Source of the DNA: Pleionea litopenaei
GTDB taxonomy: Bacteria > Pseudomonadota > Gammaproteobacteria > Enterobacterales > Kangiellaceae
Direction: 5' to 3'
Assembly (NCBI RefSeq): GCF_031198435.1
Contig: NZ_CP133550.1
Span: 1-35,039, forward strand
DNA length: 35,039 nt
The position numbers and the translations under genes are program-made. This document shows positions 14,090 to 21,053 of the stretch, piece after piece; position 1 is the first letter of the stretch; the number at the start of each line of letters is the position of its first letter. The notes under the pieces are model-generated. The model was given only the letters and a program-made list of their open reading frames with translations, was not told the origin of the DNA and made no database searches.

Positions 14090-14417
14090 TTCTCACTTCT
14101 TTCATTAGCTCTTTATACCTTTGCTCTGCAACTTTCATCGCTTGTCTATCAACTCCATTTGTAGTCTTTGTGAACGAATGGAGAACAATAACCGCATCCA
14201 TGTATTTAGCGATATACACGCATCTGAACGCCGGACTACCGTTAATTTTCAGCTCAATAACGCCAGGGCCAATGCTACTTAATGGTGTAACGGGAAGAAA
14301 TGGCCTTTCATTACTTTGAATAGCTCTTAAACTTGAGCCGAAATCTCGAACCACTTCTCTGGGCAAATCACGATACTCCCGCTCAGCAGCATCGTTTACA
14401 AAACCAAAACCTTTCAA
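14082..14417 (-). CDS. HigB/RelE-like toxin (phage Gp49-like family)
   Basis: 111 aa. The order of segments EREYRDLPREVVRDFGSSL, GPGVIELKINGSPAFRCVYIAKY, DAVIVLHSFTKTTNG and QAMKVAEQRYKELM is that of the Gp49-like HigB toxins, which cut mRNA on the ribosome. The conserved R (FRCVY) and the VLHSFTKKT-like region are present, so it looks intact. The ribosome binding site GGAGG lies a few bases before the ATG. It converges with the antitoxin-like gene, an unusual layout. A 23-bp set of ACTC boxes (14465-14487) lies about 50 bp upstream of its start, so it may be repressed by the plasmid's ParG-like protein. Confidence 0.75.
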   Translation of the reverse strand: MKGFGFVNDAAEREYRDLPREVVRDFGSSLRAIQSNERPFLPVTPLSSIGPGVIELKINGSPAFRCVYIAKYMDAVIVLHSFTKTTNGVDRQAMKVAEQRYKELMKEVRSK

Positions 14418-14464
14418 GGTGCCTCCTAATTATCTACAACAGCAGATTTTACCATAAATACAAA

Positions 14465-14487
14465 TTACTCATTTACTTATTTACTCA
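14465..14487. promoter_or_regulatory. ParG-type ACTC boxes upstream of the toxin-like gene
   Basis: Boxes ACTC 14467, ACTT 14475 and ACTC 14483 with ATTT linkers; the 23 bp are identical to 6615-6637. They lie between the winged-helix gene and the toxin-like gene, overlapping the stop of the former. Confidence 0.6.
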
Positions 14488-14958
14488 CTTGTATTTCCCT
14501 CTTCTACGCCGGCCATCTTCTTCTTCCCGTTGTTTATCAATTTCCTTCTGTTCTTTTGCTAGCTGTTTTAAGCGTTCTACTAAAGGAGTCAAGTCATACC
14601 GATTAGAATCTTGCCCACCAGAGGCTTTAGAGCGCTTTTCTCGCGCAATTAATCCTCTAGCTTCCATTTCCCGAATATTTCTCTGAACCGTTGATCGATC
14701 CTTTCCTGTGATTTCAGCAATCGTTTTCTTTGACGGAAATGGGTGGTTCGATTTCTCCCACCAATGCTTTAATAGAACCACCAGTATATTGAACTGTATC
14801 GAGTTCAACTCTAAACGCTGTTGATTTTCGATGAGTATGTTGGGAATACCTGTCCAACCAAACTCAATAACTCCCTTAGTCCATCGCCTGGCCAGCTGAG
14901 TAACTTCTGCCTTGGCTTTCTCTTCACCTGTTTTTTCTACTTTACTTTTTTCTGCCAT
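14485..14958 (-). CDS. Winged-helix (HTH_36-like) plasmid protein
   Basis: 157 aa from ATG 14958, chosen for the GAGG eight bases upstream; the frame is open for 17 more codons without a better start. The centre (SIQFNILVVLLKHWWEKSNHPFPSKKTIAEITGKDRSTVQRNIREME) is a winged helix of the type found in plasmid replication and regulatory proteins. It is flanked by a charged N-terminus and a C-terminal Lys/Arg/Glu-rich helix (KEQKEIDKQREEEDGRRRRGKYK), probably coiled coil. Three 16-bp-spaced repeats lie 110-160 bp upstream of its start and are good candidates for its binding sites. It may be an accessory replication protein or a regulator; no way to decide from sequence alone. Confidence 0.7.
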   Translation of the reverse strand: MAEKSKVEKTGEEKAKAEVTQLARRWTKGVIEFGWTGIPNILIENQQRLELNSIQFNILVVLLKHWWEKSNHPFPSKKTIAEITGKDRSTVQRNIREMEARGLIAREKRSKASGGQDSNRYDLTPLVERLKQLAKEQKEIDKQREEEDGRRRRGKYK

Positions 14959-15061
14959 GATTCGTACCTCGAATAATATAACGTCATTAAACCAAAGCAG
15001 CTCATACACTTACAACATCCAACCCATAGGCAATAATGAGCACTCCCTTATTCATATAGTG

Positions 15062-15116
15062 GATCTGATAGCCGTTCGTCTTATCGACTATACGTCTGAT
15101 TAGCTGTACGTCTTAT
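15062..15116. repeat. Iteron-like repeats at 16-bp spacing
   Basis: CGTCTTAT at 15077, CGTCTGAT at 15093 and CGTCTTAT at 15109, exactly 16 bp apart, with a diverged GATCTGAT at 15062. They lie upstream of the winged-helix gene and could be its operator or a cluster of origin iterons. Confidence 0.55.
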
Positions 15117-15455
15117 TTGGGAGTTATTCGTGAGCAGGAGGAGGGGGTTACAAACAAACATCAGTCATATTTATTTGTACTCAGGAGACATAGGCAATAT
15201 TACTCATCTAGTAAATACAAAAAAGCACTTTTTTGTCGTACCGAATCGTATGTCCGAAGGGGAAGCTTAAGCCAACAAGCCCCACGGCTCTCACGTATGA
15301 TCCTAAGAGAAATTCACTTAGCCATCAACAACTTTACTCAATTGAGTAATTACTTATAGCGGTGTTGTTTTATCTCAAAAAAAGCATCCGATTTTTCGGA
15401 AGAAAGCCATATAGTAATAAGTAGAGAAATCAAGAAGCATAACTAGGGAGCTTGC
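15117..15455. other. Structured region without a convincing gene
   Basis: An 80-codon open frame exists (15117-15359), but its product is Arg/Ser-rich, irregular and unlike a folded protein. The DNA shows several structures: ACAAAAAA/TTTTTTGT (15217-15236), a nested CCG-GGGG...CCCC-CGG hairpin (15254-15287), a perfect 16-bp palindrome TTACTCAATTGAGTAA (15334-15349) containing ACTC and GAGT boxes, and TCCGA-TTTT-TCGGA (15387-15400). It may hold a regulatory RNA or control sites; the promoter of the 73-aa gene must lie near its end. Confidence 0.4.
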
Positions 15456-15677
15456 GTGACTTTTTATATTGGTTTAATTACTTTGGCTATTGGCCTAGCT
15501 GGAACTTTTGTGATGAAGAAAAAAGCTTTTGAGCGACGAAATACTTCTGGTGTAGAAGGATTTAATAGTTACTGGCATTTCTTAGGTACAAGAGGAATCG
15601 AGTTGCTTTTCAAATTATTAATCGTAGCAGGTGCGTTATACACCTTCGCGGGACTAATCATGAATAAACCTCTATAG
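15456..15677 (+). CDS. Small two-helix membrane protein
   Basis: 73 aa, starting at GTG with GGGAG about five bases upstream. Two hydrophobic helices (about 4-19, FYIGLITLAIGLAGTFVM; and 50-69, ELLFKLLIVAGALYTFAGLI) flank a basic loop KKKAFERRNTSGVEGF. This predicts an inner-membrane hairpin with the basic loop in the cytoplasm. Similar short proteins are known in gammaproteobacteria without a function I can name. It is followed after 90 bp by a lipoprotein gene on the same strand, possibly co-transcribed, with GCATGC-type symmetry (TTTCGCATGCGAAAA, about 15722-15736) between them that could be an operator. Confidence 0.65.
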   Translation: MTFYIGLITLAIGLAGTFVMKKKAFERRNTSGVEGFNSYWHFLGTRGIELLFKLLIVAGALYTFAGLIMNKPL

Positions 15678-15767
15678 AAATCCAATGACTATCAGCATTA
15701 GTACAATTCACCGCTTTATTTTTTCGCATGCGAAAATTCCGAGATTCATTCAGAGAGGTAACTTTAC

Positions 15768-16022
15768 ATGAAACAATTCACATGCCTTTTTATGCTTTTT
15801 TTGGTCTTTGGATGTTCTAACCAGCCGCAAAGGATTTGGACCACTAAAAACCCATCAACAATGCGTATAAATACAGAACAACCACCAACGACATCAGAGA
15901 TAATGAGAAATGGAAGCGCCTGTATTAAAAAAACGACTACCTGGTACAGGACTGAACTGGATAGTGATAATCACGCATGGCAAAAACGAACCCTCTCGGC
16001 CAATATTGATTGTCCAAAATAA
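15768..16022 (+). CDS. Small lipoprotein
   Basis: 84 aa with a type II signal peptide: MKQF, a hydrophobic core CLFMLFLVFG, and a lipobox LVFGC with the modified cysteine at 16 followed by Ser-Asn, predicting outer-membrane or periplasm-facing attachment. The mature part is short and polar, with two further cysteines (C52, C82) that may form a disulfide. No family recognised. Small entry-exclusion and lysis lipoproteins of plasmids have this size, but nothing here proves either. The ribosome binding site AGAGG lies about ten bases upstream of the ATG, and a strong terminator follows the stop. Confidence 0.7.
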   Translation: MKQFTCLFMLFLVFGCSNQPQRIWTTKNPSTMRINTEQPPTTSEIMRNGSACIKKTTTWYRTELDSDNHAWQKRTLSANIDCPK

Positions 16023-16048
16023 AAAGCCACCGGCTAAGGTGGCTTTTT
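16021..16048 (+). terminator. Rho-independent terminator after the lipoprotein gene
   Basis: AAAAAGCCACC / GGTGGCTTTTT (11-bp stem, 6-nt loop) ending in a T-run, starting at the last base of the stop codon. The region 16049-16187 after it holds only small symmetries (GGTTGA/TCAACC near 16131-16143) and no gene. Confidence 0.85.
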
Positions 16049-16187
16049 ATCAATAAGAGCATTTGGCACTACCCTTATTTATTGTGTTGATACACATATC
16101 CTGTGTCGTATAGATAATAGGTGATAGGTTAGGTTGATTCAACCATGACTCATTGACTGCCAACTACAGTCGTGCAAAACTTAACCA

Positions 16188-16370
16188 ATGAAACCAAAGT
16201 CCATCTTCGAACAACGAGCCGCCAGAAAAAACGCCGAACGAGAGCGTGAAGCTCGATTATTGTCTGAAGAAAAGATATCTCCAGAACAGCTCGCTAAACA
16301 AAATTTCTGCATGAGCGGCGTTCGATTATCTCAATATCGAAATCAGGATGGGAGCTTCTCGTTATTCTGA
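16188..16370 (+). CDS. Doubtful 60-aa basic protein
   Basis: Lys/Arg/Glu-rich N-terminal helix (FEQRAARKNAEREREARLL) followed by SPEQLAKQNFCMSGVRLSQY. The sequence looks protein-like and a hairpin (16384-16421) follows, but there is no ribosome binding site before the ATG, so it may be untranslated. No family recognised. Confidence 0.4.
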   Translation: MKPKSIFEQRAARKNAEREREARLLSEEKISPEQLAKQNFCMSGVRLSQYRNQDGSFSLF

Positions 16371-16383
16371 AAACTATGAAAAA

Positions 16384-16421
16384 CAACGCCAAAATGCCCA
16401 AATTTACCTAAACTGGCGTTG
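16384..16421. terminator. Inverted repeat after the 60-aa ORF
   Basis: CAACGCCA (16384-16391) and TGGCGTTG (16414-16421) with a 22-nt loop; followed by C-rich bases, not T. Weak terminator or RNA structure. The AT-rich 16422-16600 interval holds no convincing gene. Confidence 0.35.
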
Positions 16422-16607
16422 CCCCCCTATAAATTCCTATAACGGATCTTATGTTAAACGACTTTTCTAACGAAAAACCAATCAAATATCACAAGAAAAC
16501 TTCATGTTTTAAGACAAAAACAATAGTTTTCAAATAAACAGTTTAAAAGATCAATTTTAGCCCCATGATAATTGAACATTAAGACATTTCTCAAAAAGGA
16601 AGCCACT

Positions 16608-17063
16608 ATGAATCCAGATCCAGTCATGCAAGCCCTATTCAATCAGCAACGTCTACAAGTCTTACATCTTGGCATTCATCACAATGAATTTAGCGATGCC
16701 TACATTTATGCATGGGACGAAGGTGTCTATCCTTTTTTTCAGGATACGGATGGCTCAGTAACCCCTATGCCACATGAAATATTTGGCGCTCATTTCTTAC
16801 GAACCAAAGAGCAGGTTGATAGAGTTACCAAGCTGCTCGATGACCGATGGATTGCTAAAAACGTTCCTACATTTGACGAACTTGAAAATGAATTCAGCAA
16901 TGAGTTGGATCGTATGGACTTAGTGAAGATTTGTCGTTATTCATTCTTATATGGTGGTTTTGATGATGACTTTTGGAATACTTTATTAACTCCAATGCAA
17001 TGCCCATCAGAAGCAATAAGTATTAATCGAGAGTTTGATCGAAAGAAAATCTATTTTGAATAA
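16608..17063 (+). CDS. Hypothetical acidic 151-aa protein
   Basis: Not recognised. I chose ATG 16608, which has AAGGAAG five bases upstream; an upstream in-frame ATT/ATG-less extension is unlikely. The protein is soluble, acidic and aromatic-rich (SDAYIYAWDEGVYPFFQDTDG; YGGFDDDFWNTLL), with a predicted mix of strands at the start and helices after residue 65. Strong negative charge and its place in an accessory region would suit a DNA-mimic anti-restriction or regulatory protein, but there is no motif to support that. A 10-bp stem terminator follows. Confidence 0.65.
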   Translation: MNPDPVMQALFNQQRLQVLHLGIHHNEFSDAYIYAWDEGVYPFFQDTDGSVTPMPHEIFGAHFLRTKEQVDRVTKLLDDRWIAKNVPTFDELENEFSNELDRMDLVKICRYSFLYGGFDDDFWNTLLTPMQCPSEAISINREFDRKKIYFE

Positions 17064-17080
17064 AAAACAGAATATTTTAT

Positions 17081-17110
17081 TTAATGAGCCTAATTTTTTG
17101 GGCTCATTAA
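17081..17110. terminator. Terminator between the 151-aa gene and the RHH operon
   Basis: TTAATGAGCC (17081-17090) and GGCTCATTAA (17101-17110) form a 10-bp stem with a T-rich loop. It lies between convergent genes. The loop T-run (17094-17099) is six T here and five T in copy 2. Confidence 0.6.
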
Positions 17111-17212
17111 ATATAGGTTATATTGATAGTAGAGTGTTGACGTTATATCATCTGCTTGCGGAGACCTCTCACACCATGCAATTAGAGCAGAAATGTCATG
17201 TTTCCCAAGCAT
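17090..17212 (-). CDS. Possible 40-aa protein downstream of the RHH gene
   Basis: Starts at ATG 17212, seven bases after the RHH stop, and reads MLGKHDISALIAWCERSPQA and on to ...YLMSPKN, with a helical, mixed composition. Its stop lies in the terminator arm at 17090. A short gene directly after an RHH protein recalls small toxin-antitoxin or regulator pairs, but it matches no family and lacks a clear ribosome binding site. Confidence 0.35.
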   Translation of the reverse strand: MLGKHDISALIAWCERSPQADDITSTLYYQYNLYLMSPKN

Positions 17213-17219
17213 AACTTGA

Positions 17220-17441
17220 TTAAATACCAGTAACTCGACCAAGCACTTCCATTTCACTTTGGTCATTATCTTTCGGTTTAATCACACCTACAATATTACC
17301 TTTCTCTTTTTCTTGAACAGCCAATGAAAATAACGCCAATGCCCGCCGAATAACTTCTACTTTAGAAATCTGGTTATGTCTGGCCATACTACTTAGCTTC
17401 TCTGCTGCTCTGTGACTGAGCCCCAATGTTATACTAGGCAT
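17220..17441 (-). CDS. Ribbon-helix-helix (CopG/Arc-like) DNA-binding protein
   Basis: 73 aa from ATG 17441 (a TTG at 17456 would add five residues). The N-terminal MPSITLGLSHRAAEKLSSMARHNQISKVEVIRRALALF is a complete RHH domain: strand, helix, helix with the SKVEVIRRAL signature. The tail is charged and ends EVLGRVTGI. Such proteins act as dimeric repressors and often as antitoxins. A perfect 19-bp palindrome (17459-17477) lies just upstream and is the probable operator. It is downstream of the GNAT-like/membrane gene on the same strand, with 112 bp between, so it may have its own promoter. In copy 2 the same gene is damaged by errors at the contig end. Confidence 0.7.
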   Translation of the reverse strand: MPSITLGLSHRAAEKLSSMARHNQISKVEVIRRALALFSLAVQEKEKGNIVGVIKPKDNDQSEMEVLGRVTGI

Positions 17442-17458
17442 GTTTGATTTTTCCAACG

Positions 17459-17477
17459 AATTCCCGTGACGGGAATT
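17459..17477. promoter_or_regulatory. Perfect palindrome, probable RHH operator
   Basis: AATTCCCGTGACGGGAATT: 9-bp arms around one base, 17 bp upstream of the RHH start. The surrounding 17442-17553 is AT-rich and holds no gene. Confidence 0.55.
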
Positions 17478-17553
17478 TAAGCTCTATTTGATTTAACCAA
17501 TTGTTTTTGTTGTTTATTTAAAAGTTACGGCCTGAATATTTTTTAAATTTTAT

Positions 17554-18669
17554 TTATGCCAAGCCTTTATTAACAACAACAACTTTCGCGGCTCTAATGA
17601 ACTTCGCATAGTCGTCATACCTATCAGCCAAAAAATAGGTATATAAACTCTTGGAATGCTCCGACATCTCATTAAATATATTAGCAGAAAGGCTCTGATC
17701 AATAACTCGCAAGCCTTGGTACAACCTCCAGAAAAAGCCATTATGTTGTTTTTCCAATTCCTTGATGTACTGCCTTGCATTCGAAATTATTTCTCCCCTC
17801 TTATTCTGAAGCAAATTGTATTTCTTATATGCAGGTAAGTACCTCCATGATCGTTCATCCAGATACATTGAAAGAAAGTAACAGATAAAAATCGCAGTAA
17901 AGGACATTGAAAATGCATGTAATAAATCCAACCAGCTAAAAGCGAAATAAACCGCAACCACACTTAGGCCACAGAACAGAGTTTTTCTAATAATTTTCGA
18001 CCAATACACTGCTTTAACCCATTCGCCTTCAATGTCATCCTGAGTCGGGCAGATGTCCAAATCCAGACTTTCAATATCGAGTTTCATTAGCGATCGTATA
18101 TCTGATTCGAACAATAACGGAGCATTACCTTTTAACCAAAACTGCTCCAGATCCAAGCCATATAGTGTTCCATTTTCTGTCTTACCATCTAAGCGAGCAT
18201 GAAGCTCTGAAAGCTTGGCTTTCATTGGCGTAAAAAAACCATCTGGCTCTTTTAATTTAAAGCCAAAATTCGACCAAAAGCCATTTCGCCTATCACGACA
18301 CTCGGATTTAGCTGGCTCATTACCAGGATCACCAACAGATGATGTTTTTCCAGATACCAATATATTGTTAGCTTCCGGATTTCCCTGGGCAATTCCAAAA
18401 TAGGTATAGATCACTTGGATACCTATATTAAACAGTAAGGTACCGTACCCTTTATTTTGAATGCCTGATGAGAACCCATTACCCAATAAGTCCCTAACCC
18501 AAACTCTATTCCCATAGACAATACATAGATCCAACGACACTCTATTTTTTTCGCTTGGATAGTCTGGGTACAAATGGATATCTATATTATTTCCACAAAC
18601 CTCAATTGTGATCTTAGTCCTTCCTTCAATCCACTCCAAGCCTTGCTTCAAATCTCTCATATCAAACAT
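17554..18669 (-). CDS. GNAT-like N-terminal domain fused to a two-helix membrane domain
   Basis: 371 aa, complete across the copy junction. Residues ~40-140 resemble a GNAT acyltransferase core: strands VSLDLCIVYG and VWVRDLL, an acetyl-CoA loop-like QNKGYGTLLFNIGIQVI (71-87), strand ILVSGKTSS, and the closing RRNGFWSNFGFKL (127-139), matching the F/Y...GF end of the fold. Two membrane helices follow (about 229-247 and 251-270) and then ~100 cytoplasmic, helical residues (YNLLQNKRGEIISNARQYIKEL...). GNAT enzymes move an acyl group from CoA to an amine; an enzyme tethered to the inner membrane with a long C-terminal domain is uncommon. It is divergent from an HTH regulator and precedes the RHH gene. 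The GNAT call rests on motif resemblance, so an unrelated fold is possible. Role unknown; toxin, immunity or protein-modification functions are guesses. Confidence 0.75.
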   Translation of the reverse strand: MFDMRDLKQGLEWIEGRTKITIEVCGNNIDIHLYPDYPSEKNRVSLDLCIVYGNRVWVRDLLGNGFSSGIQNKGYGTLLFNIGIQVIYTYFGIAQGNPEANNILVSGKTSSVGDPGNEPAKSECRDRRNGFWSNFGFKLKEPDGFFTPMKAKLSELHARLDGKTENGTLYGLDLEQFWLKGNAPLLFESDIRSLMKLDIESLDLDICPTQDDIEGEWVKAVYWSKIIRKTLFCGLSVVAVYFAFSWLDLLHAFSMSFTAIFICYFLSMYLDERSWRYLPAYKKYNLLQNKRGEIISNARQYIKELEKQHNGFFWRLYQGLRVIDQSLSANIFNEMSEHSKSLYTYFLADRYDDYAKFIRAAKVVVVNKGLA

Positions 18670-18716
18670 AAGCCACCTTAAAATAGATTTTTTATATCTT
18701 TTAACATCACAATAGG

Positions 18717-18745
18717 TAGAAAGCCATATTTTATGAAGTTATAAT
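18717..18745 (+). promoter_or_regulatory. Predicted HTH gene promoter, copy 2
   Basis: Second copy of the TAGAAA/TATAAT promoter at 1122-1150, unchanged. Confidence 0.5.
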
Positions 18746-18776
18746 ATAGCTTTAATTTATCAATGCGATATTATAT

Positions 18777-19244
18777 ATGGATTCCATCTCTGGTTTTTCA
18801 CAAAGAGTTAACGAATTACTTGATAACTATAACTTTCCAAAAGATAGGAAACGATCTGGTGCATTAGCAAAACTACTAAACACTACCACCTTCACCTCTC
18901 GACGAATAATTAACGATGACATCCCCCCAAAAGACTCTACTTTAATAGAGCTAATTAAATCACTGGATAAAAATCTCAACATCAAAAGTACGTTCGTTTA
19001 TTTAAAATATGGCATTACAGATACCCCACCTAAATTAGATAAGGACTTATTTTTAATGGGCCATATTGCTAGGAGTGTTTATTTAAAATCGCAGGAGCTA
19101 GGCATTGATACTGACAGTATCCCAGATAACATACTTGAAAACCTATGGAGAAAAATATTTAAACACTCCAAAAGCAAGGAAGGAGAGATAGATCTGGAGT
19201 ACACAACAGACCTATTGTTAAAGCTCAGGGAGTTGCTTTCTTAA
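18777..19244 (+). CDS. Small HTH regulator, copy 2
   Basis: Identical in protein sequence to the gene at 1182-1649; divergent from the complete GNAT-like/membrane gene at 17554-18669. Confidence 0.7.
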   Translation: MDSISGFSQRVNELLDNYNFPKDRKRSGALAKLLNTTTFTSRRIINDDIPPKDSTLIELIKSLDKNLNIKSTFVYLKYGITDTPPKLDKDLFLMGHIARSVYLKSQELGIDTDSIPDNILENLWRKIFKHSKSKEGEIDLEYTTDLLLKLRELLS

Positions 19245-19260
19245 CCCCTGAGCTTTCCTG

Positions 19261-19407
19261 TCACTGGCTTTTTTCTTTGAAAAAAACAGCGAGCAATAAT
19301 ATTGCTAATACAGACGCGCTAAAGCCATAAACAAACTCATTAGAAAACTTTTCGATACCAAGATCTGAAAAGTACATGCTTAGATATTCAGATACACCTA
19401 TTCCCAT
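19261..19407 (-). CDS. 48-aa single-pass membrane protein, copy 2
   Basis: Second copy of 1666-1812, again overlapping the MFS gene end and preceded by GGAGAGAGAA. Confidence 0.55.
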   Translation of the reverse strand: MGIGVSEYLSMYFSDLGIEKFSNEFVYGFSASVLAILLLAVFFKEKSQ

Positions 19408-20638
19408 TTCTCTCTCCTGTATAGTGAAATAAAAATGTTGATAAAATGATGCTAAGTCCCATCGTTAAGAAAATTATGAGAAATCCTTGCTTTTCCTCAT
19501 ACCCAGTAAAAAGCATTAAAAACCCTACTATTTGATCATTGGCCGTTAACCAAGGCTCTAAAACAAGCGATAAAATCCACGGAGAAAAAAGATATCCTAA
19601 CGGTAATGCAACAGCGATAAGTGCATCTCTAATGGCAAATATACGACCTTGAAGCATCACAGGAACTTCTTTATACCAATAAGCCTTTAGTTTTACTAAC
19701 GCGAACGATGATGAGAAAAAACATCCAAAAATACATACCGCCAGCCACAGTAAAGAAGGGTTTATAGCAACTCCGCAAATAAACACTCCACAGTACATAA
19801 TGCTTCTAGATGGCAATAGTTTCGCGCCAAACTTAGAAGCTGTGAGAGCCCCAAGAACTGTTCCTACACCACCTGCACCAAGAAGAAAACCAAGTGCCTT
19901 TTCATTCGATATAGTCAGTATTAAAGGTGTAAATAGCACTGTCGTTGATGCAACAGCAAATGTAATAAATGATAGCCAAATAGACGTTCGTTTTAGCTCT
20001 ACATGTGTGTTCAGATATTTTATACCTTGGGAGACTTCTTTTAATTCCCAACTAGAATCGTGTTTGGGTTGAATTAAATCATTTCTAGCAAAGTCACTTA
20101 TTAGTACCGTTAAAACCGCGACAAAGAAAGTGATGATATCAAAAGCCAATATCCACTTAATCCCGTATTGCAAAACAACACCGGCGAATACGGGCGAAAA
20201 TAGCCTGATAGATGCACTAATTTGAGTTAAGGACGCATACCACTTTAACTGGCTTAACTGTGAAGTTATTAGTCTCGGCAAAGTATTAAAAGTAATGCTT
20301 TGCACTTTACTTAGTAATGCCCTTAAGATTACCAGGAAGTACACAACGTAAAGCTCGAGATTTTTCGTGGTTAGTAAAAATAATAGACCAACCAATATCA
20401 AAGCCTGAAATGCATCACAGCAAATAAGAGTAATTTTCTTAGACCATTTATCAATAAAGTAACCCGATAATGGCAGAACCAAAATCCCAGAAGCTGTGAT
20501 AAGCAGCATAATCAGTGCAAAGTCAAACACTGATCCTGTAGTTTGATATACCCAAATTCCTAGAGCAAAATTAGTAACGCCGGATCCAAGCAACGATAGA
20601 GACTGACCAATCCAAATAGTAATAAAAGAGTTTTTCAT
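19388..20638 (-). CDS. MFS efflux transporter, copy 2
   Basis: Identical to 1793-3043. Confidence 0.85.
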   Translation of the reverse strand: MKNSFITIWIGQSLSLLGSGVTNFALGIWVYQTTGSVFDFALIMLLITASGILVLPLSGYFIDKWSKKITLICCDAFQALILVGLLFLLTTKNLELYVVYFLVILRALLSKVQSITFNTLPRLITSQLSQLKWYASLTQISASIRLFSPVFAGVVLQYGIKWILAFDIITFFVAVLTVLISDFARNDLIQPKHDSSWELKEVSQGIKYLNTHVELKRTSIWLSFITFAVASTTVLFTPLILTISNEKALGFLLGAGGVGTVLGALTASKFGAKLLPSRSIMYCGVFICGVAINPSLLWLAVCIFGCFFSSSFALVKLKAYWYKEVPVMLQGRIFAIRDALIAVALPLGYLFSPWILSLVLEPWLTANDQIVGFLMLFTGYEEKQGFLIIFLTMGLSIILSTFLFHYTGERNGNRCI

Positions 20639-20684
20639 CAACAATGGGCCTTATAATGGCGCACTAAATAGTGCGCCCAAATAG

Positions 20685-20963
20685 CTACTTTACTTTCTTT
20701 AATAAGACCACTGCCTTTCCTATATTTTGATGTTCAAAAGAAACGAGCTCCCATCCTTCTTCTCCAAGCTCTTTTAATTTTCTCTCATAATATTTTAATT
20801 CTTTTTCAAGCTCATATTTGGCCAACGGATCCAAATTAGGTACTTCATAATTTATCGATTGATAAATATAATCAAATTTAACCGCTGTTTTTTGGCTATC
20901 ATCTGCGAATGAAAAACAAGAGATTATGACCAGTAAAGCTATCGTAGTGTATTTTTTAAACAT
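20685..20963 (-). CDS. Secreted DUF4177-like protein, copy 2
   Basis: Identical to 3090-3368, with the same intercistronic hairpin (20658-20677) after it. Confidence 0.7.
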   Translation of the reverse strand: MFKKYTTIALLVIISCFSFADDSQKTAVKFDYIYQSINYEVPNLDPLAKYELEKELKYYERKLKELGEEGWELVSFEHQNIGKAVVLLKKVK

Positions 20964-21053
20964 ATAAATGACCTCTATTAGTTATGGTTAGCTAATAGAT
21001 GGTGCCACGCGAAGACCTATCGATTATTATTAAAAACCCGCCCCACAACAGGT

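Larger units (their letters stand above)
1..17595. repeat. Tandem unit, copy 1 (full plasmid-sized unit)
   Basis: The first bases of the window recur at 17596 and the two copies then run in parallel to the end of the window. Copy 1 carries one complete set of genes except that the GNAT-like gene is cut by the window start; its full version spans the copy junction at 17554-18669, which shows the unit closes on itself without loss or gain. A circular replicon of ~17.6 kb is inferred from this seamless junction and from the presence of rep and par genes. Confidence 0.95.

Noticed and set aside
15240-15310. Resemblance of the GAGCCGTG-containing hairpin region to a group II intron domain V
   Set aside because: The conserved closing strand and bulge are missing, and there is no reverse transcriptase or intron 5' end.
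15117-15359. 80-codon open frame on the plus strand
   Set aside because: Arg/Ser/Tyr-rich, irregular product crossing several DNA hairpins; no convincing start site and no folded-protein pattern.
16451-16537. 28-codon ORF (MLNDFSNEKP...) in the AT-rich interval
   Set aside because: Weak start context and Lys/Thr-rich composition expected of AT-rich non-coding DNA.
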